Source of the DNA: Taudactylus pleione
Taxonomy: Eukaryota; Chordata; Amphibia; Anura; Myobatrachidae
Direction of reading: 5' to 3'
Assembly (NCBI GenBank): GCA_031769625.1
Contig: JAUIMM010000570.1
Coordinates: 1,116,001 to 1,180,000, forward strand
Length of the DNA: 64,000 nucleotides
Every line of letters starts with the position of its first letter. The stretch's first letter is position 1. This document shows, one piece after another, positions 1-10,448 of this stretch. Both the position numbers and the translations under genes were made by a program. The notes below the pieces were generated by a model. That model had not been told where the DNA came from, searched no databases, and saw nothing but the letters and a program-made list of their open reading frames with translations.

Positions 1-1254
1 TCATTCATCTGAATCAGTGATTGGCAGGTGGAAGCCTCCTTCAAATAGGTAGTTCCAAGGGTAGGCTTTTGGCATAGATTGTTATAAAGTATGGGAGCTC
101 TGCCCAGTCAGCGCTGTACACCCAGCTCTATGAACGACACTGAATTAACATTTCTGAATGCTTAATAATGAATAGTGAGATGCACTGTATGTATGTACAT
201 GTACCTACGTATGGGCAGGTGAGGAGATACCCTACTGCAGCTGCAGGAATAGGTCCAGGTGAAAGGTCGGCCGCCATTCCAGACACTGTTTAAAGCCATA
301 AACACGTCATAGATGCTATTTACAGAATAGTATACAATAGAGTACAGCGGCCTGAAAACTTCTGTTATGGATCAAACACTTTAGTCATGACAGGATAATG
401 GGCCAGATTCTGGGTTAGAGGCTAACCGCACGCAATGCCGATAGGCACGCAGTTGGCTCCCGATGGTTACGGCATGGAGACGCAGAACTGATTTTGGTGC
501 AGGGTGCGTGGATTTTAGCGCGCATTCCTTGAAGGTAACTGGGGTGGCTAGGCAGGCGCTCACACAGTATGCCATGTTCAGGTGGCAATGGTGCATCAGA
601 TGGTGGGTCTAGAAAATGCACAGACGCATTCGCGCAGCTGCAAGTGGGCATCACACAATGAACAAAATCCCGTACATCACGCAGAGTATTTAAAAATTCC
701 AGAAGGAACGGTTCATTGTAGGGAGATATTTTCTACCACCAAAGACTTTAAGACAGGAGAAAAAAAATTAAAATAGTGGTATAGAGACAGTTCATGTACT
801 TGAAGATATGTAAATGTCCCGTGCGTCTCACAGAGAATCACACACACACACACACACGTATACATTTGTCAGCCATGGTTTCTTCATTATAACCCCTCCT
901 TTAGAGGATCTCTTTTGTAGGCGATTGTTGACCCATGTCGCCTATTGCAGTCACCAACGCCTGTAGTGCATACAAGGTCTCGTTGGCCTCGCAGTCGCTT
1001 CAGTGATCGGTGCCGTGTATGGCTGGGATCAGGGCAGTAAGGCTGAAGCTTTATACTTTTACCACCTCAATACTTATCCTTTTCTGAGGTCCTCCCCTTC
1101 CAGATTGTGCCTCTGATATATGTAACTTGTATGGAAATCTACTTCATTCCAATCTATTTATTATTTCAAAAGCTTCTATCATGCAGTACAACAAGATCAA
1201 TAGATTTACAAAAGGAATTAACAGGTGATCCACTCATTCCTCACTGGTGAAGAC
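1..1254. other. No recognised gene; unassigned sequence with a short (CA)n
   Basis: No frame resembles a known protein. A short (CA)n tract lies at about 838-857. Near 399 the string GGGCCAGATTC resembles the outer end of the miniature element family found complete at 4394-4919, but no matching right end was found, so it may be a truncated copy. The remainder shows nothing recognisable. Confidence 0.6.
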
Positions 1255-1257
1255 TAA

Positions 1258-1591
1258 AAGGTGGGTACACATAGGGACGATGTCCTGTCTGCCAATTGGT
1301 AAGAGCACACAAACTGACCAATCCTCGGCCCGATGTGCCCACCTGGTTGTGATGTCAGTCACAAGCGGTGTCTGCAGCAAGGGTACGGGTGGTCGGCTAA
1401 CTGCCCATAAACACAGCACGATGAGCAGATATATATCGGAGGATATTGGCCATCGGCTGTGCAGCACAGCCAATGCGATATGTCTGATAAGTCATTCACA
1501 GACATATCGTCTGTACACACTAGCCGACGCACACACAATACATCGGCCGTTCAATTAAATGGCCGATATTTCGGCCAGTGTGTACCCAGCA
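1258..1591. mobile_element. Miniature element, GGGTACACAC family, TSD TAA
   Basis: Ends read GGTGGGTACACA on the left and TGTGTACCCAGC on the right, in inverted orientation, flanked by TAA at 1255-1257 and 1592-1594. Internal sequence (GTGCTGCACAGCC-like core, ATATATCGG motifs) recurs at 13622, 61123 and, truncated, about 11330. A 3-bp TSD suggests the PIF/Harbinger superfamily. No transposase is encoded; open frames across it are chance. Confidence 0.75.
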
Positions 1592-1719
1592 TAAGGACAA
1601 ATTGTGTGAGTGTATTAAACCTGCGCTTGAACTTATTTGACACGGCATGTTGCAATGCTTGAAATTTTAAACACTTTGCAGGTAATTGGCCCCCCCCCCA
1701 AAATCTAATTTCAAATAGA

Positions 1720-2128
1720 TGGCCTGATTCCCCGATGTACGCTATTCCGATGTTTACGCATTTGAGTGATAATCTGCAAAGTCCATTACCGTAGTTGCTT
1801 GCGTCGACTATTTTCACGCAGGGCGATGGATAGTGGAGCACCGTTTGGGGGAGGTAACAGGTAAAGTGGCGTAAAAAAGCAGGCGCGTTGCCACAGTTTG
1901 AGGCGGAAGGCAGGATACATTCCAGTACGCAGATCACATGGCTCCAGCGTATCAGTACACGCGGCTATTATGAGCTACTCGGAATCTGCGACCGATGCTG
2001 CGTCCTAGTACGCACTTACTTGGATTTGCATAGTTGCAGGTGGGCGCGTCAGTACATATCGCGGTGGCTGCGACATTTGTATATCTGCACACGGCGACGG
2101 CATTAGCACCCGTTTCTGAATCAGGCCC
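1720..2128. mobile_element. Miniature element, GGCCTGATTC family, TSD AGA
   Basis: Left end TGGCCTGATTCC pairs with right end CTGAATCAGGCCC; AGA flanks both sides (1717-1719, 2129-2131). It is a diverged member of the family with TIR GGGCCTGATTCAGA seen at 4394, 8650, 17545, 34529, 50850 and 61463. Non-coding. Confidence 0.65.
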
Positions 2129-2131
2129 AGA

Positions 2132-2819
2132 GACTCTGCAGTAACAAAGGTGAAAAGTGGGTAGGTGAATGATCAGTGCAGTGTAATTAAAGCGTCAGCG
2201 ATCCAAAGTGTAAATGAATAGCCGGGCAGCGGCTGTCCTCCTCTAGGTCACCTAATGTGCCTTTGTTGGGAAGTTGCACTGCACGCTCGGGAACCAGGGT
2301 CCATGTTCTGTCACACCCTTTAGCTTGTTCCTGCCGTATCCAATCAGAAGCCGGATAGAGACTGTAACCCGAGAGCGCCCAGCGTCACTGTGTCATACAC
2401 TGCCCTACTACAGACTAGTCGCCGACTTGGGGTGCTGCCCCCCTTGTCGACAGTGCTAATGTCAACACCTGAATGCTGACATTTATGATATCGCCATTGT
2501 CAAAATGTAAGCGTTGGATTTGTATCAAAGTAAAAAACACACTTTAACATTACATAAGTGTCAACAGGACATGTCGACACCCATAACCAAAGACACAATA
2601 TACCGAACCTCTGACTTACTTTAAACAGTTCTGGTCACCAACAGTACCCCACCAATAGAGTATATGGTTATTAAACCATATATAAATGGCATTAAACCTT
2701 CTGATCGGTCCATTTTAATACTCTCCACTGATCTAATATAGACGCGATAGGTCCAAGGCAATTCTTATCCACTTGTAGGCACTGTCTGCAGTACTGCGCC
2801 TCCCCCATTCCTCATTATC
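2132..2819. other. No recognised gene
   Basis: Nothing coding is recognisable. Around 2455-2600 the sequence has repeated GTCAACA/TGTCGACA strings resembling segments at 25068-25275 and 32450-32580, so it probably holds a remnant of a small dispersed element; its ends were not found. Confidence 0.5.
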
Positions 2820-2827
2820 TAGCAGTG

Positions 2828-2984
2828 CAGGTCTGCCCAACCTGTGGCCCTCCAGCTGTTGTGAAACTACAAGTCCCAGCATGTCCTGCCACAGTCTTGC
2901 TATTAGGGAATGCTACAACTGTGGGAGGGTATGCTGGGATGTGTAGTTTCACAACGCTGTAAGGACACAGGTCGGCCAGGCCTG
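2828..2984. mobile_element. Palindromic hAT-type miniature element
   Basis: A near-complete palindrome with CTACAAGTCCCAGCATG in the left arm and CATGCTGGGA-like sequence in the right arm. Outer ends are CAGGTCTGCCC and GGCCAGGCCTG. Flanks TAGCAGTG (2820-2827) and AAGTAGTG (2985-2992) match at 6 of 8 bases, consistent with a decayed 8-bp hAT duplication. A sister copy lies at 10469-10625. Confidence 0.65.
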
Positions 2985-2992
2985 AAGTAGTG

Positions 2993-3200
2993 CATTAGCC
3001 GAATACCAGTCATTCCATTGTTCGTTCTTCGGCCAGGTCAGTGTCACTATTACTGCCGTACATGTAGGAGAGGTTTGTGAAATGCAGCCAGATCCCTGGC
3101 AGATATACGGCAGCACGAACCCAGTCCTTATGCCAATGTAGTGTGTATAATATACATACACAAAAAAATTGTATATATTACACACACGTACACTTATAAT
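2993..3200. other. Unassigned spacer
   Basis: Nothing recognisable; short AT-rich stretch with TATATTACACACAC at about 3172-3187. Confidence 0.5.
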
Positions 3201-3208
3201 GGTTACAG

Positions 3209-3392
3209 CAGTGGTTCCCAAACACGGTCCTCAAGGCACACTAACAGTCCAGGTATTAAGGATAGCCATACTTGAGCACAGGCAACTTCATTAGTACCGC
3301 AGTTATTTTGACTAAACCATTTGTGCTTTAGCATGGATATCACCAAACCCAGGACTATAGTGTGCCTTGAGGACCGAGGTTGGGAATCACTG
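3209..3392. mobile_element. hAT-type miniature element, perfect 8-bp TSD
   Basis: Ends CAGTGGTTCCCAA and TTGGGAATCACTG are inverted. GGTTACAG is duplicated exactly at 3201-3208 and 3393-3400. An 8-bp TSD with CAGTG ends is characteristic of hAT transposons. Sister copies lie at 39183-39367 and 43971-44155. It carries no transposase. Confidence 0.88.
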
Positions 3393-3400
3393 GGTTACAG

Positions 3401-4015
3401 GATGGTCTCTCTGTATCGGAATAGAGACTGCAGGATTAGCTACTTTGGTTCTCTTAAACGATCTGTATTACAGGTTTTCAGATAACAGATCTCATACCTG
3501 TAATTCAATGGTCAATCAGAAGCCAGTGATTATATGTATACACCGTGAATACGTGCATTACTGTATAATACAATCTGTCATTGGAAGGCGCTGTACAGAG
3601 CTTCCACCCACAGATCGCTTTGTGCAGTGCGTCTATGTAACGGCCCTTTACGGCGGTGGGAACAACAACACAGCTGCCGGGATGTCATCTCTCAGCCCTT
3701 AGACCTTGGAGTCTGGAAATACTTCAGTGGAATATTAAACTGTCTCATTAAACGTTCTCATTGCCGGCAGCCTCGGTTACTGCTCCCCATCAGACAGGTT
3801 ACTGTCCGAGGCTCAGGCGACAATGCCTGCTGCAACACAGCAATTCTGACAGATTATAGGGAATTACACAAAGCACAGTTTAGTACCAATTACTTCCCAT
3901 TATCAATAGAAGTCAGAGAGACCTCTTTCTTCTACACTGGAAACCTCATTCCACTCTATTTCTCATTTGTGACCATTTACAGGTTAAAAGGTTGTGATAC
4001 TGTGGGGGACATGTT
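3401..4015. other. No recognised gene (two chance open frames)
   Basis: Open frames of 111 and 130 codons run through here on the plus strand, but neither shows a recognisable domain, plausible splice structure or biased composition. I regard them as chance. No repeat was identified. Confidence 0.5.
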
Positions 4016-4138
4016 CTAAGCCTTGGCGACAGATAAAAGTACCAATCAGCTCCTCATTGTCATGTTATAGTGTTGGAAAAATGACAGTTAGGAGCCGATT
4101 GGCTGGGACTTTGTCTCCATCCGAGGCTTAGTAAATGG
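4016..4138. repeat. Palindromic miniature repeat
   Basis: TCTAAGCCTTGG at the left pairs with CCGAGGCTTAGTA at the right, and the inner arms contain CCAATCAGCTCCT and GGAGCCGATTGG. The same core recurs at 12217-12392 and 62325-62480. Exact ends and TSD are unclear here. Confidence 0.6.
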
Positions 4139-4192
4139 ACCACAGTTTGAAAACAACATGAGCTAATTGGTTGGTACTTTCTCACTCTCCAA

Positions 4193-4384
4193 GGGGTAAA
4201 TTTACTAATGTGAGAATTTTTCTAAGAGAGTTTTAGAAGAGATTTTGCCCATAGCAACCAGTTTCTAGCTGTTATCTTCTAGAAGGTGCTAGTTAAGTGT
4301 TAAGTAAAATCTGATTGGTTGCTATGGGCAACATCTCCTTCTAAAACGCACTTCTAATAACTCTCACTTTAGTAAATTTACCCC
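4193..4384. mobile_element. Palindromic miniature element, TSD CAA
   Basis: GGGGTAAATTTACTAA on the left is mirrored by TTAGTAAATTTACCCC on the right; inner arms mirror GCCCATAGCAACCA and GGTTGCTATGGGC. CAA flanks both sides (4190-4192, 4385-4387). The 3-bp TSD points to a Harbinger-like mobiliser. Confidence 0.8.
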
Positions 4385-4393
4385 CAAGACTTA

Positions 4394-4919
4394 GGGCCAG
4401 ATTCAGCACGGATCACAAGGCTGCGTTAGCATGCACCCGCTCACAAGAAAAATATGCTAATGAATGCAATCCCACGGCAACCGCAGCACTATACCGAGAC
4501 GCCCATCACTGTATAAAGCCGCCCACTTCCCGTGACATGCATCCGCAGGTCAGCGAAACCATCGGAACCAGTCGCACAGTTGTGGATGACCTGACCCTAC
4601 AGCAGATGCTGCTAAACTTCCTGTCGCCATCTAGACCTCTGCCAGCATATACAACCGCGGGGGCTTAATTATGCACGCCCCTGTAACGGCGTTCAAACAC
4701 ACAGGCAAACCTGCGTTCCACCAACCACCCCCCTCTCCACCCCTAAACGGTCACTTCATGTCAATCACTATGTGATGGGACTGCATGCTTACTGCGATCA
4801 CAGCGGCCGTTTCGCACACTGCGATGCTTACGCATAGCACAAAAAAATAATGAAAAAAAAATAAAAAATAGACAAGCTGCGTGCGAACGCAGCCTTGCGA
4901 TCCAATCTGAATAAGGCCC
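4394..4919. mobile_element. Miniature element, GGGCC(T/A)GATTCAG family, TSD TTA
   Basis: Left end GGGCCAGATTCAG is mirrored by CTGAATAAGGCCC at the right; GATC-AAGGCTGCGTT and AACGCAGCCTT-GATC extend the TIR. TTA is duplicated at 4391-4393 and 4920-4922. Only six bases separate its TSD copy from that of the preceding element. Non-coding. Confidence 0.82.
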
Positions 4920-4922
4920 TTA

Positions 4923-5342
4923 GCACATCTACTCTGTATATTTTAAGCTTTTGCGCAGAGATCTCTCTTCTCTCATTTACTTTGTACACACAACGCTTAT
5001 GTGCTATTCATTATAGACCACCCACCGCCTGCTCTTACCTGAAGGAAATCTTTGGACTCAGGCCCTTTCTGTTCTAAAGAAGATGTACCCGAAATCTGCA
5101 GTACACTTGTGTAAGCCCTGCCCTTTACCCGTGTAAGAGGCCTCCTCTCTCGTGTCTGACAGAACGTAAACTGTACAGACTTTCTGTAAGAAGTAATATA
5201 CCACCTGCGGAGCTAGATACATGAATATACATGTGGTCTGTTCCAAGAACGCGTTAGTACTGTGTCCTGCCTCACAAAGCCCACTACCATCTCACAGGAC
5301 AAGCCATACTTCTTGCAGGTGGCCTCCACAGTGTCAAGATCA
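4923..5342. other. No recognised gene
   Basis: No coding frame or repeat recognised. It separates two inserted elements. Confidence 0.5.
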
Positions 5343-5350
5343 ATCTAAAC

Positions 5351-5501
5351 CAAGGGGTGGGCAATAAGCTTCTAGCCAGATGCTGTTGAACTACACATGC
5401 CCTGCAACAGTTTTAGCATGGCAAAATAGGACAACTGTGGCAGGGCATGCTGGGATGTGTAGTTCTACAGCAGCTGGAAGGCAAATTATTGCCCACCCCT
5501 G
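5351..5501. mobile_element. Palindromic hAT-type miniature element, perfect 8-bp TSD
   Basis: AGGGGTGGGCAATAA at the left is mirrored by TTATTGCCCACCCCT at the right, and the arms include GAACTACACATGCCCTG and GGGCATGCTGGGATG. ATCTAAAC is duplicated at 5343-5350 and 5502-5509. The TSD length supports hAT. Confidence 0.85.
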
Positions 5502-5509
5502 ATCTAAAC

Positions 5510-5871
5510 GTTGGTCAATGGCGGACCTTTCAACCAGGTTCTAAATTATGGAGAGAAACAGTGTTTGTATAGAGAGTTCTATTTAAATCCTCTCTAACAT
5601 TAACAAACACTGCCCATTACCAACGCCCTCATCCCGGACTCTGGCAATCTCCTGCCATCTATTTTACTAATGCGGTCCATCCTAAACTAAGGACCAAGAA
5701 TGAGCCCCCCTCTCCAAAATCTACCTACTCGCACATTTTATTAATATCACTCTTTGCCCCATTACCCACCCCTAACTTACAGTAGAAAATAAACCCATCA
5801 TTTACAATGAATGACTATCAATGTAATGTGTAATACTGAGCGGGTACAATGCATATAATAAGGGGAGTGTT
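5510..5871. other. No recognised gene
   Basis: AT-rich unassigned sequence between two transposons; no frame or structure stands out. Confidence 0.5.
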
Positions 5872-5873
5872 TA

Positions 5874-6145
5874 CACTGGTGGCCAAAATTGCAGACACTT
5901 TTTGAAATTTGAATGTTTATCAACTTCGAATGCTTATAAAAACTGTTTCACTTCATGCAGTGCAATGATTCATATATCAAATGAAAGGAAATTTAATGCT
6001 GAATTCAACACAATAAACAGAGGTAAAATATTTGCATTACAAGGGAAGTTATTCCGTGAAAACAAAACTTAGGGTGAAAATCCCTGTGTACTTATGATGT
6101 TACTGTCCTATCAGTATTTCGTTGGGTATCCTTTATTTTTCAAGA
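5874..6145. repeat. Left long terminal inverted repeat of the Tc1-like element
   Basis: Mirrors 7129-7401. The match runs from the outer CACTGGTGGCC through GTGCAATGATTCATATATC and a GCATTACAAGGGAAGTTA block to the reversed transposase C-terminal codons at 6108-6145. A roughly 33-bp part near 6073-6105 is in the same orientation as its counterpart instead of inverted. Confidence 0.88.
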
Positions 6146-6173
6146 CCGCGGCACAGAGACGTGATCCAGGAAT

Positions 6174-7161
6174 GTGGTGTTAAGTGAAAATGGTCTTTCG
6201 TATGCAGCAATTGCGAGAGGAATTGGTGGGAATGTGACATCAGGAGTACAAAAGTTTTGTTTACGCCATCAGAAAACACAATCTATACAAAACAAAGAAG
6301 GAAAAGGCCGGAAAAAGTGCACAACAGCTGCTGATGATAGGAGAATAAAACGAATTTGCGTCAGGGACAGATGGATGTCATCTGCGGTCATTAGCAGTAA
6401 ACTGAGAGCAACTGGTGTTTTTGTCAGTGCAAGAACGGAACGGAGAAGACTAACGGAGCTTGGCCTAAAAGGTAGGATTCCCCGAAAAAAGCCATTGCTG
6501 AATAAAAAGCAGCAGCAGAAACGAATACAGTGGGCAAAAGAACACATTGCATGGACAGAAGGTCAGTGGAAACAAGTGATATGGAGTGACGAAACTAAGC
6601 TATCGATATTAGGCAGTGATGGGAGAAAATATCGTAGACGTTGCATCGGGGAAGAGGTACATCCAGATTGCATTCAAGCGACAACAAAGAATCCTACAAG
6701 TGTTATGATCTGGGCATATATGACAGCAGATGCTGTAGGCCGCCTTTATGTCATAGATAGAACACTGAACAGCAGAAAGTACATTGACACCATCCTACAA
6801 CCAAAACTTCTACCTTCTATCAGGGATCTTTTTCCAGATAATGCCCCATTTTCTTTCCCAGCAGGATTCAGCTCCCTGCCACACTGCACGGATATGCAAA
6901 CAGTGGTTCAGGGAGAATGACATACAGGTGCTGGGATGGCCAGGAAACAGCCCAGACCTGAACCCCATAGAACATTTGTGGTTCTGTTTGAAAAAACTGG
7001 TACATCTGAGGCTTCCATCCAATAAAAGACAATTAATTGAGGCTATAGCGATCTCATGGCACCACATAAAAAAGAAGGAAGAGCTCCAAACATTGGCTAG
7101 CTCAATGACACATCGCTGTGCTGCTGTCTTGAAAAATAAAGGATACCCAACGAAATACTGA
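6174..7161 (+). pseudogene. Tc1-like DD34E transposase, frameshifted
   Basis: The enzyme would cut and rejoin the element at TA sites in the nucleus. The first frame (6174-6920) starts with a helix-turn-helix-like region (LSYAAIARGIGG) and a basic stretch, and contains the first catalytic Asp in WSDETK (codon 6588-6590). The second frame (about 6784-7161) holds the second Asp in QQDSAPCHTA (6865-6867) and the Glu in SPDLNPIEHLW (6970-6972), with 34 residues between them. The frames join between about 6840 and 6862, where a one-base indel in a T/C-rich stretch is the likely cause. Total span is about 329 codons, close to the usual 340, but the extreme N-terminus is short because an upstream ATG at about 6175 is followed by an early stop. 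All three catalytic residues survive. Confidence 0.9.
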
Positions 7162-7401
7162 TAGGGTAAAAATCCCTGTGTACTTATGATGTTACTATTG
7201 TCCTAAGTGTTGATTTCACTGCATAACTTCCCTTGTAATGCAAATATTTGACCAATGTTTATTGTGTTGAATTCAGCATTAAATGTCCTTTAATTTGATA
7301 TATGAATCATTGCACTGCATGAAGTGTAACAGTTTTTATAAGCATTCAAAGTTGAAAAACATCACAATTTCAAAAAGTGTCCGCAATTTTGGCCACCAGT
7401 G
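7129..7401. repeat. Right long terminal inverted repeat of the Tc1-like element
   Basis: Mirrors 5874-6145 and ends in GGCCACCAGTG followed by TA. The transposase stop codon near 7159-7161 lies inside it, so coding sequence and inverted repeat overlap. Confidence 0.88.
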
Positions 7402-7403
7402 TA

Positions 7404-7477
7404 TATATCTCCACTCGTATCTAGTCAGGATCCCTGCTGTGCCAGGTCCTCAGGGGCTTCCAGAGATGTGTAAGTAA
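7404..7477. other. Unassigned flank
   Basis: Short flank right of the Tc1-like element; nothing recognised. Confidence 0.5.
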
Positions 7478-7757
7478 TGGGACATCACACGACAATCAGC
7501 GGGATGTAATCATAATCCCGGCGCTCAGATTGCCGGCTCCGGAACCCCGACAACAGTCACAATCCTGCTGCCGGCATCCCAACGATAAGTAGTGGGGTTA
7601 GGGGTAGGATTAAGCACTGGGGGGGGGGGGGGGAGAGAGAGAGTTAGGGGTAGGGAGAGGGGGGAGGGTTAGGAAACTTACCGACAGGTGTCGGTATCCT
7701 AACCCTGTCGGGATTCTGACCGCTGGGACGCCGAGCGTCGGCATCCCGTACCCAACA
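7478..7757. repeat. CCCGAC/GGGTTAGG-type palindromic repeat with G tract
   Basis: Outer parts mirror each other loosely (CGGGATG...CGGCGCTCAG left, GCCGAGCGTCGGCATCCCG right) around a core of GTAGTGGGGTTAGGGGTAGG and a long G tract at about 7620-7633. Related segments occur at 21515-21640, 38803-39170 and 59335-59740. Probably a non-autonomous DNA element; TSD not identified. Confidence 0.55.
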
Positions 7758-8300
7758 CCAATTCATAGATCACTTTAACAGCGACCCAGTACTACCCAAT
7801 GTAATCCTCTAGGGGTCGCTGAGGTAGCCACTTGGAATGGGGACCCTTCAGGACCTCATCACACGGCTGTGAAGTCCCATGTTATAAGTGGACACTTTTC
7901 CCCAAGGTTCTGGATTCCACTTTCCCACCAGGGTCACAGCCTGTGACAATATCAGAATTAATAGGAGTGTGAACAACAGTCCAGAAACTCATCCACAGCT
8001 GCAGATCTCTCCGCAGAAGATTAAAATGTACAATGTTGCGTACCTGCTATCGTGCCTGTAAAGTTGAAACTCTGAGCCGACGAATTAGAATCCACGTGGA
8101 AGAGGAGAAGAAAAACCCCGTGACCTGCCAAAATGATTTATCGCGCTTTATATTCAATGCTGCAGGTCCAATTATACTTCACAGCTGTTTATTGCTCAGT
8201 GTGCTTACAGAATGTGTGGCTGATTTATGGCTGTGGAAATTAGATGGCTTTGTACAGTTTCATCCAGCAAAAATTATAACTTGGAACACAAAGTATTTTT
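7758..8300. other. No recognised gene
   Basis: Includes part of a 139-codon plus-strand frame (8033-8452) that runs into a dispersed repeat and shows no domain. Nothing else recognised. Confidence 0.5.
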
Positions 8301-8319
8301 TCCTTTTATTTGTGTCAGT

Positions 8320-8615
8320 CACTAATATTATCAGTCCTCTAAATAGTACACACATATTCTGCAGCGCTTTACAGAGAATATTTAATCATCTACATCAGTC
8401 CCTTCCCCAGTGGATCTTACAATCTACATTCCCAAACACACATACACTCTAAGGTTCATTTTAGGTCTATGGATTTGTGGGAGGAAATCGGAGCAACCAG
8501 AGGACACCCACATAAAACAGAGGGAGAACATACAAACTCCACACCGAGTCTTTTTGGGAATCAAACCCAGGGTCTCAATGCCATGAGGCAGCAAGCTAAC
8601 CACCGCCACAGAGCT
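8320..8615. repeat. Dispersed repeat, SINE/LINE-tail type
   Basis: Contains CAGCGCTTTACAGAGAAT, CAGTCCCTTCCCCAGTGGA, GGGAGAACATACAAACTCC and a final AGGCAGCAAGCTAACCACC. The same blocks recur at 28040-28285 and, inverted, at 24025-24170. The string around GGGAGAACATACAAACTCCACA is common in fish and amphibian interspersed repeats. I cannot assign a class with confidence. Confidence 0.65.
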
Positions 8616-8649
8616 GCAACTACGAAATGACTACAGATAAGCAGACCAA

Positions 8650-8969
8650 GGGCCTGAGTCAGAGTTGGGAATAGAGAGATATCTCTCTCAGCTGAGCATC
8701 TTGGTGACACCATGCTGCACTGCAGGTGGGGCAGATTTAAAATGTGCAGAGAGATTTAGATTTGGGAGGGAAGTGTCCAAACTGATATCTAAATTGTAGA
8801 GTAATAATAAAGCTGTGCAGTATTTGTGGGCTACATGTAAAAGCAGCCAGTATTTACCCCACATGCAAAAAAAAAAAAAAATTATGTATTTGCACCACTT
8901 GCATTGCAATATGGTTTGTCCAGGTACACAGTAAAGTGCTATCTCTATTCCCAACTCTGAATCAGGCCC
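8650..8969. mobile_element. Miniature element, GGGCCTGA family, TSD CAA
   Basis: GGGCCTGAGTCAGAGTTGGGA at the left is mirrored by CCAACTCTGAATCAGGCCC at the right; CAA flanks at 8647-8649 and 8970-8972. The interior (TTTACCCCACATGCAAAA, GTGGGCTACATGTAAAAGC) recurs inverted at about 39555-39790. An A tract lies at about 8867-8881. Confidence 0.82.
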
Positions 8970-9032
8970 CAAATACAATGTCATCACAAGTGCACTATTT
9001 CCATTGCAGGAATAAAATACTACCTACATTAA

Positions 9033-9894
9033 GACCAGTATTCAATTTGAGCTGAGCCGCGATACTTTTCGCCTTCCGGACTTTCCGCCTACGTCGCCTG
9101 TTTTGCAGGCGGAAAAGTATCGCGCGCGTGCCCGCTTTACCCCGTATTCAATTTGAAAGTACGTGAAAACGGGACCCGGCGAAACTTGAACAGGTGGAAA
9201 GTCATGTCAGAATTGGGGAAGTCAGCTTGACACCCCCCAAAAGATACTCTGACATGGGGGTTCCCTATGGTACCCCCCGATTTGGCTTGCTGAAGGTATT
9301 TGGTGTTTTTAAACAGGCTCAATAGCTGCTAAATAGCGTTTTTCTATACGTGGTGCAGAATAGTATTCAGGAGTATTTTTTCCAGAAGATAACTTATCCC
9401 AGCAAATTTTGGGGTACTTGAGAATGGGGGGTCAGCATATTTAAAAGTTGCTAAAGTGAAGTTGAAAAAAACATGAAAAATCCACCTGCCGCAAGCACCT
9501 GCAATAAAAATAAAAATAAAAATGGGGACCCCCCCCAGAGTCAAGTTCGCTAGTTTTTAACTTTGAAAAAGGAGACAAAAAAAAAAGTTGGGGTACAAAG
9601 TCATTTTTTGGGGTGTACTTAGGTGTTTTGTAACATTTTTTTTACGCAGTTTACCTTTGGGGGACTGTCTGAAGGCTGCAGGTGGGTTCCCACAACGTTG
9701 TACCCCAAATCTGCACTTTTTTCCGCCTGCCATTCATAGGCGTAACTTTACCGTCTATTGCATTGTATTTAATTTCCGCCTAGGCGAAAAGTCTTCCAAA
9801 TTGATACGGAGTAAAACCTAAACAGGCGAAAATGACGTCATCGGCAAAAAAGTATCGCGGATCCGGACTTTTCGCCTCAAATTGAATACGGGCC
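9033..9894. mobile_element. Non-autonomous element with TATTCAATTTGAG ends, TSD TAA
   Basis: Left GACCAGTATTCAATTTGAG is mirrored by CAAATTGAATACGGGCC, with further mirrored blocks (GATACTTTTCGCC and AAGTATCGCG). TAA flanks at 9030-9032 and 9895-9897. At 862 bp it is larger than most miniature elements here, but no transposase frame is visible. The interior has T- and A-rich tracts and GGGGTACA strings on both strands. Confidence 0.8.
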
Positions 9895-9897
9895 TAA

Positions 9898-10440
9898 GTG
9901 CGCTACTAGCTCGAACAATGGACTGTAGATACAGTCTTTGTTAAACAAAGTTTCCCTTTCTGGGATTCTGAGTCTGATAAGCTCTTATAGCAATAGACAA
10001 AGGCAGCCTCAAGACAATACAACTTGGTAGATTTAATTTGCCATGAAGTTGTTCTACTTATTAGATCATAAGAGCACAGATAACCTAAATCTGCAAATAA
10101 TATAACCAGGCTGTGTGGGGACTAATATTGAGGCTGTGGGTGGTGTATAGGCCTCCTTTCAAATTAATAACAAGGCTGTGTAGGCCTCCTATTGAAGATG
10201 TTATAATATACAGTATAACGCTTATCAATCTCACCATCGGTCCGTGATTCTACAGGTATCGTGTCTGTCTGCTGGAAAACGGTTCGGCAGTCAGCTACAG
10301 AGTGCAGATGCCCCATAAGAACGGCAGAAGTTACAGTATTAAGCAAGAGGCAAGCAATGATCCCACACAGCCTCTAGCAATTATTTCTTCAGCTTCACGG
10401 TGAAAGACTCCAAATATTTAAAGGGAACGTTTTGTTTTTG
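9898..10440. other. No recognised gene
   Basis: Two near-copies of AGGCTGTG-TAGGCCTCCT occur between 10110 and 10195, suggesting a small local duplication. No protein or element is recognised. Confidence 0.5.
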
Positions 10441-10448
10441 CAAGTCTA

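Larger units (their letters stand above)
5874..7401 (+). mobile_element. Tc1/mariner-family transposon, nearly complete
   Basis: Both ends begin CACTGGTGGCCAAAATTG (inverted at the right) and sit between TA dinucleotides at 5872-5873 and 7402-7403, the target of Tc1/mariner elements. The TIRs are unusually long, about 270 bp each (5874-6145 and 7129-7401), so long that the left TIR contains an inverted copy of the end of the transposase frame, including its stop region. The single gene lies between the TIRs on the plus strand and is frameshifted, so this copy is probably not autonomous. Intact ends mean it could still be moved by an enzyme supplied elsewhere. Confidence 0.93.

Noticed and set aside
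3367..4019. Two overlapping plus-strand frames of 111 and 130 codons
   Set aside because: No domain or splice signals, and one begins inside a hAT-type miniature element.
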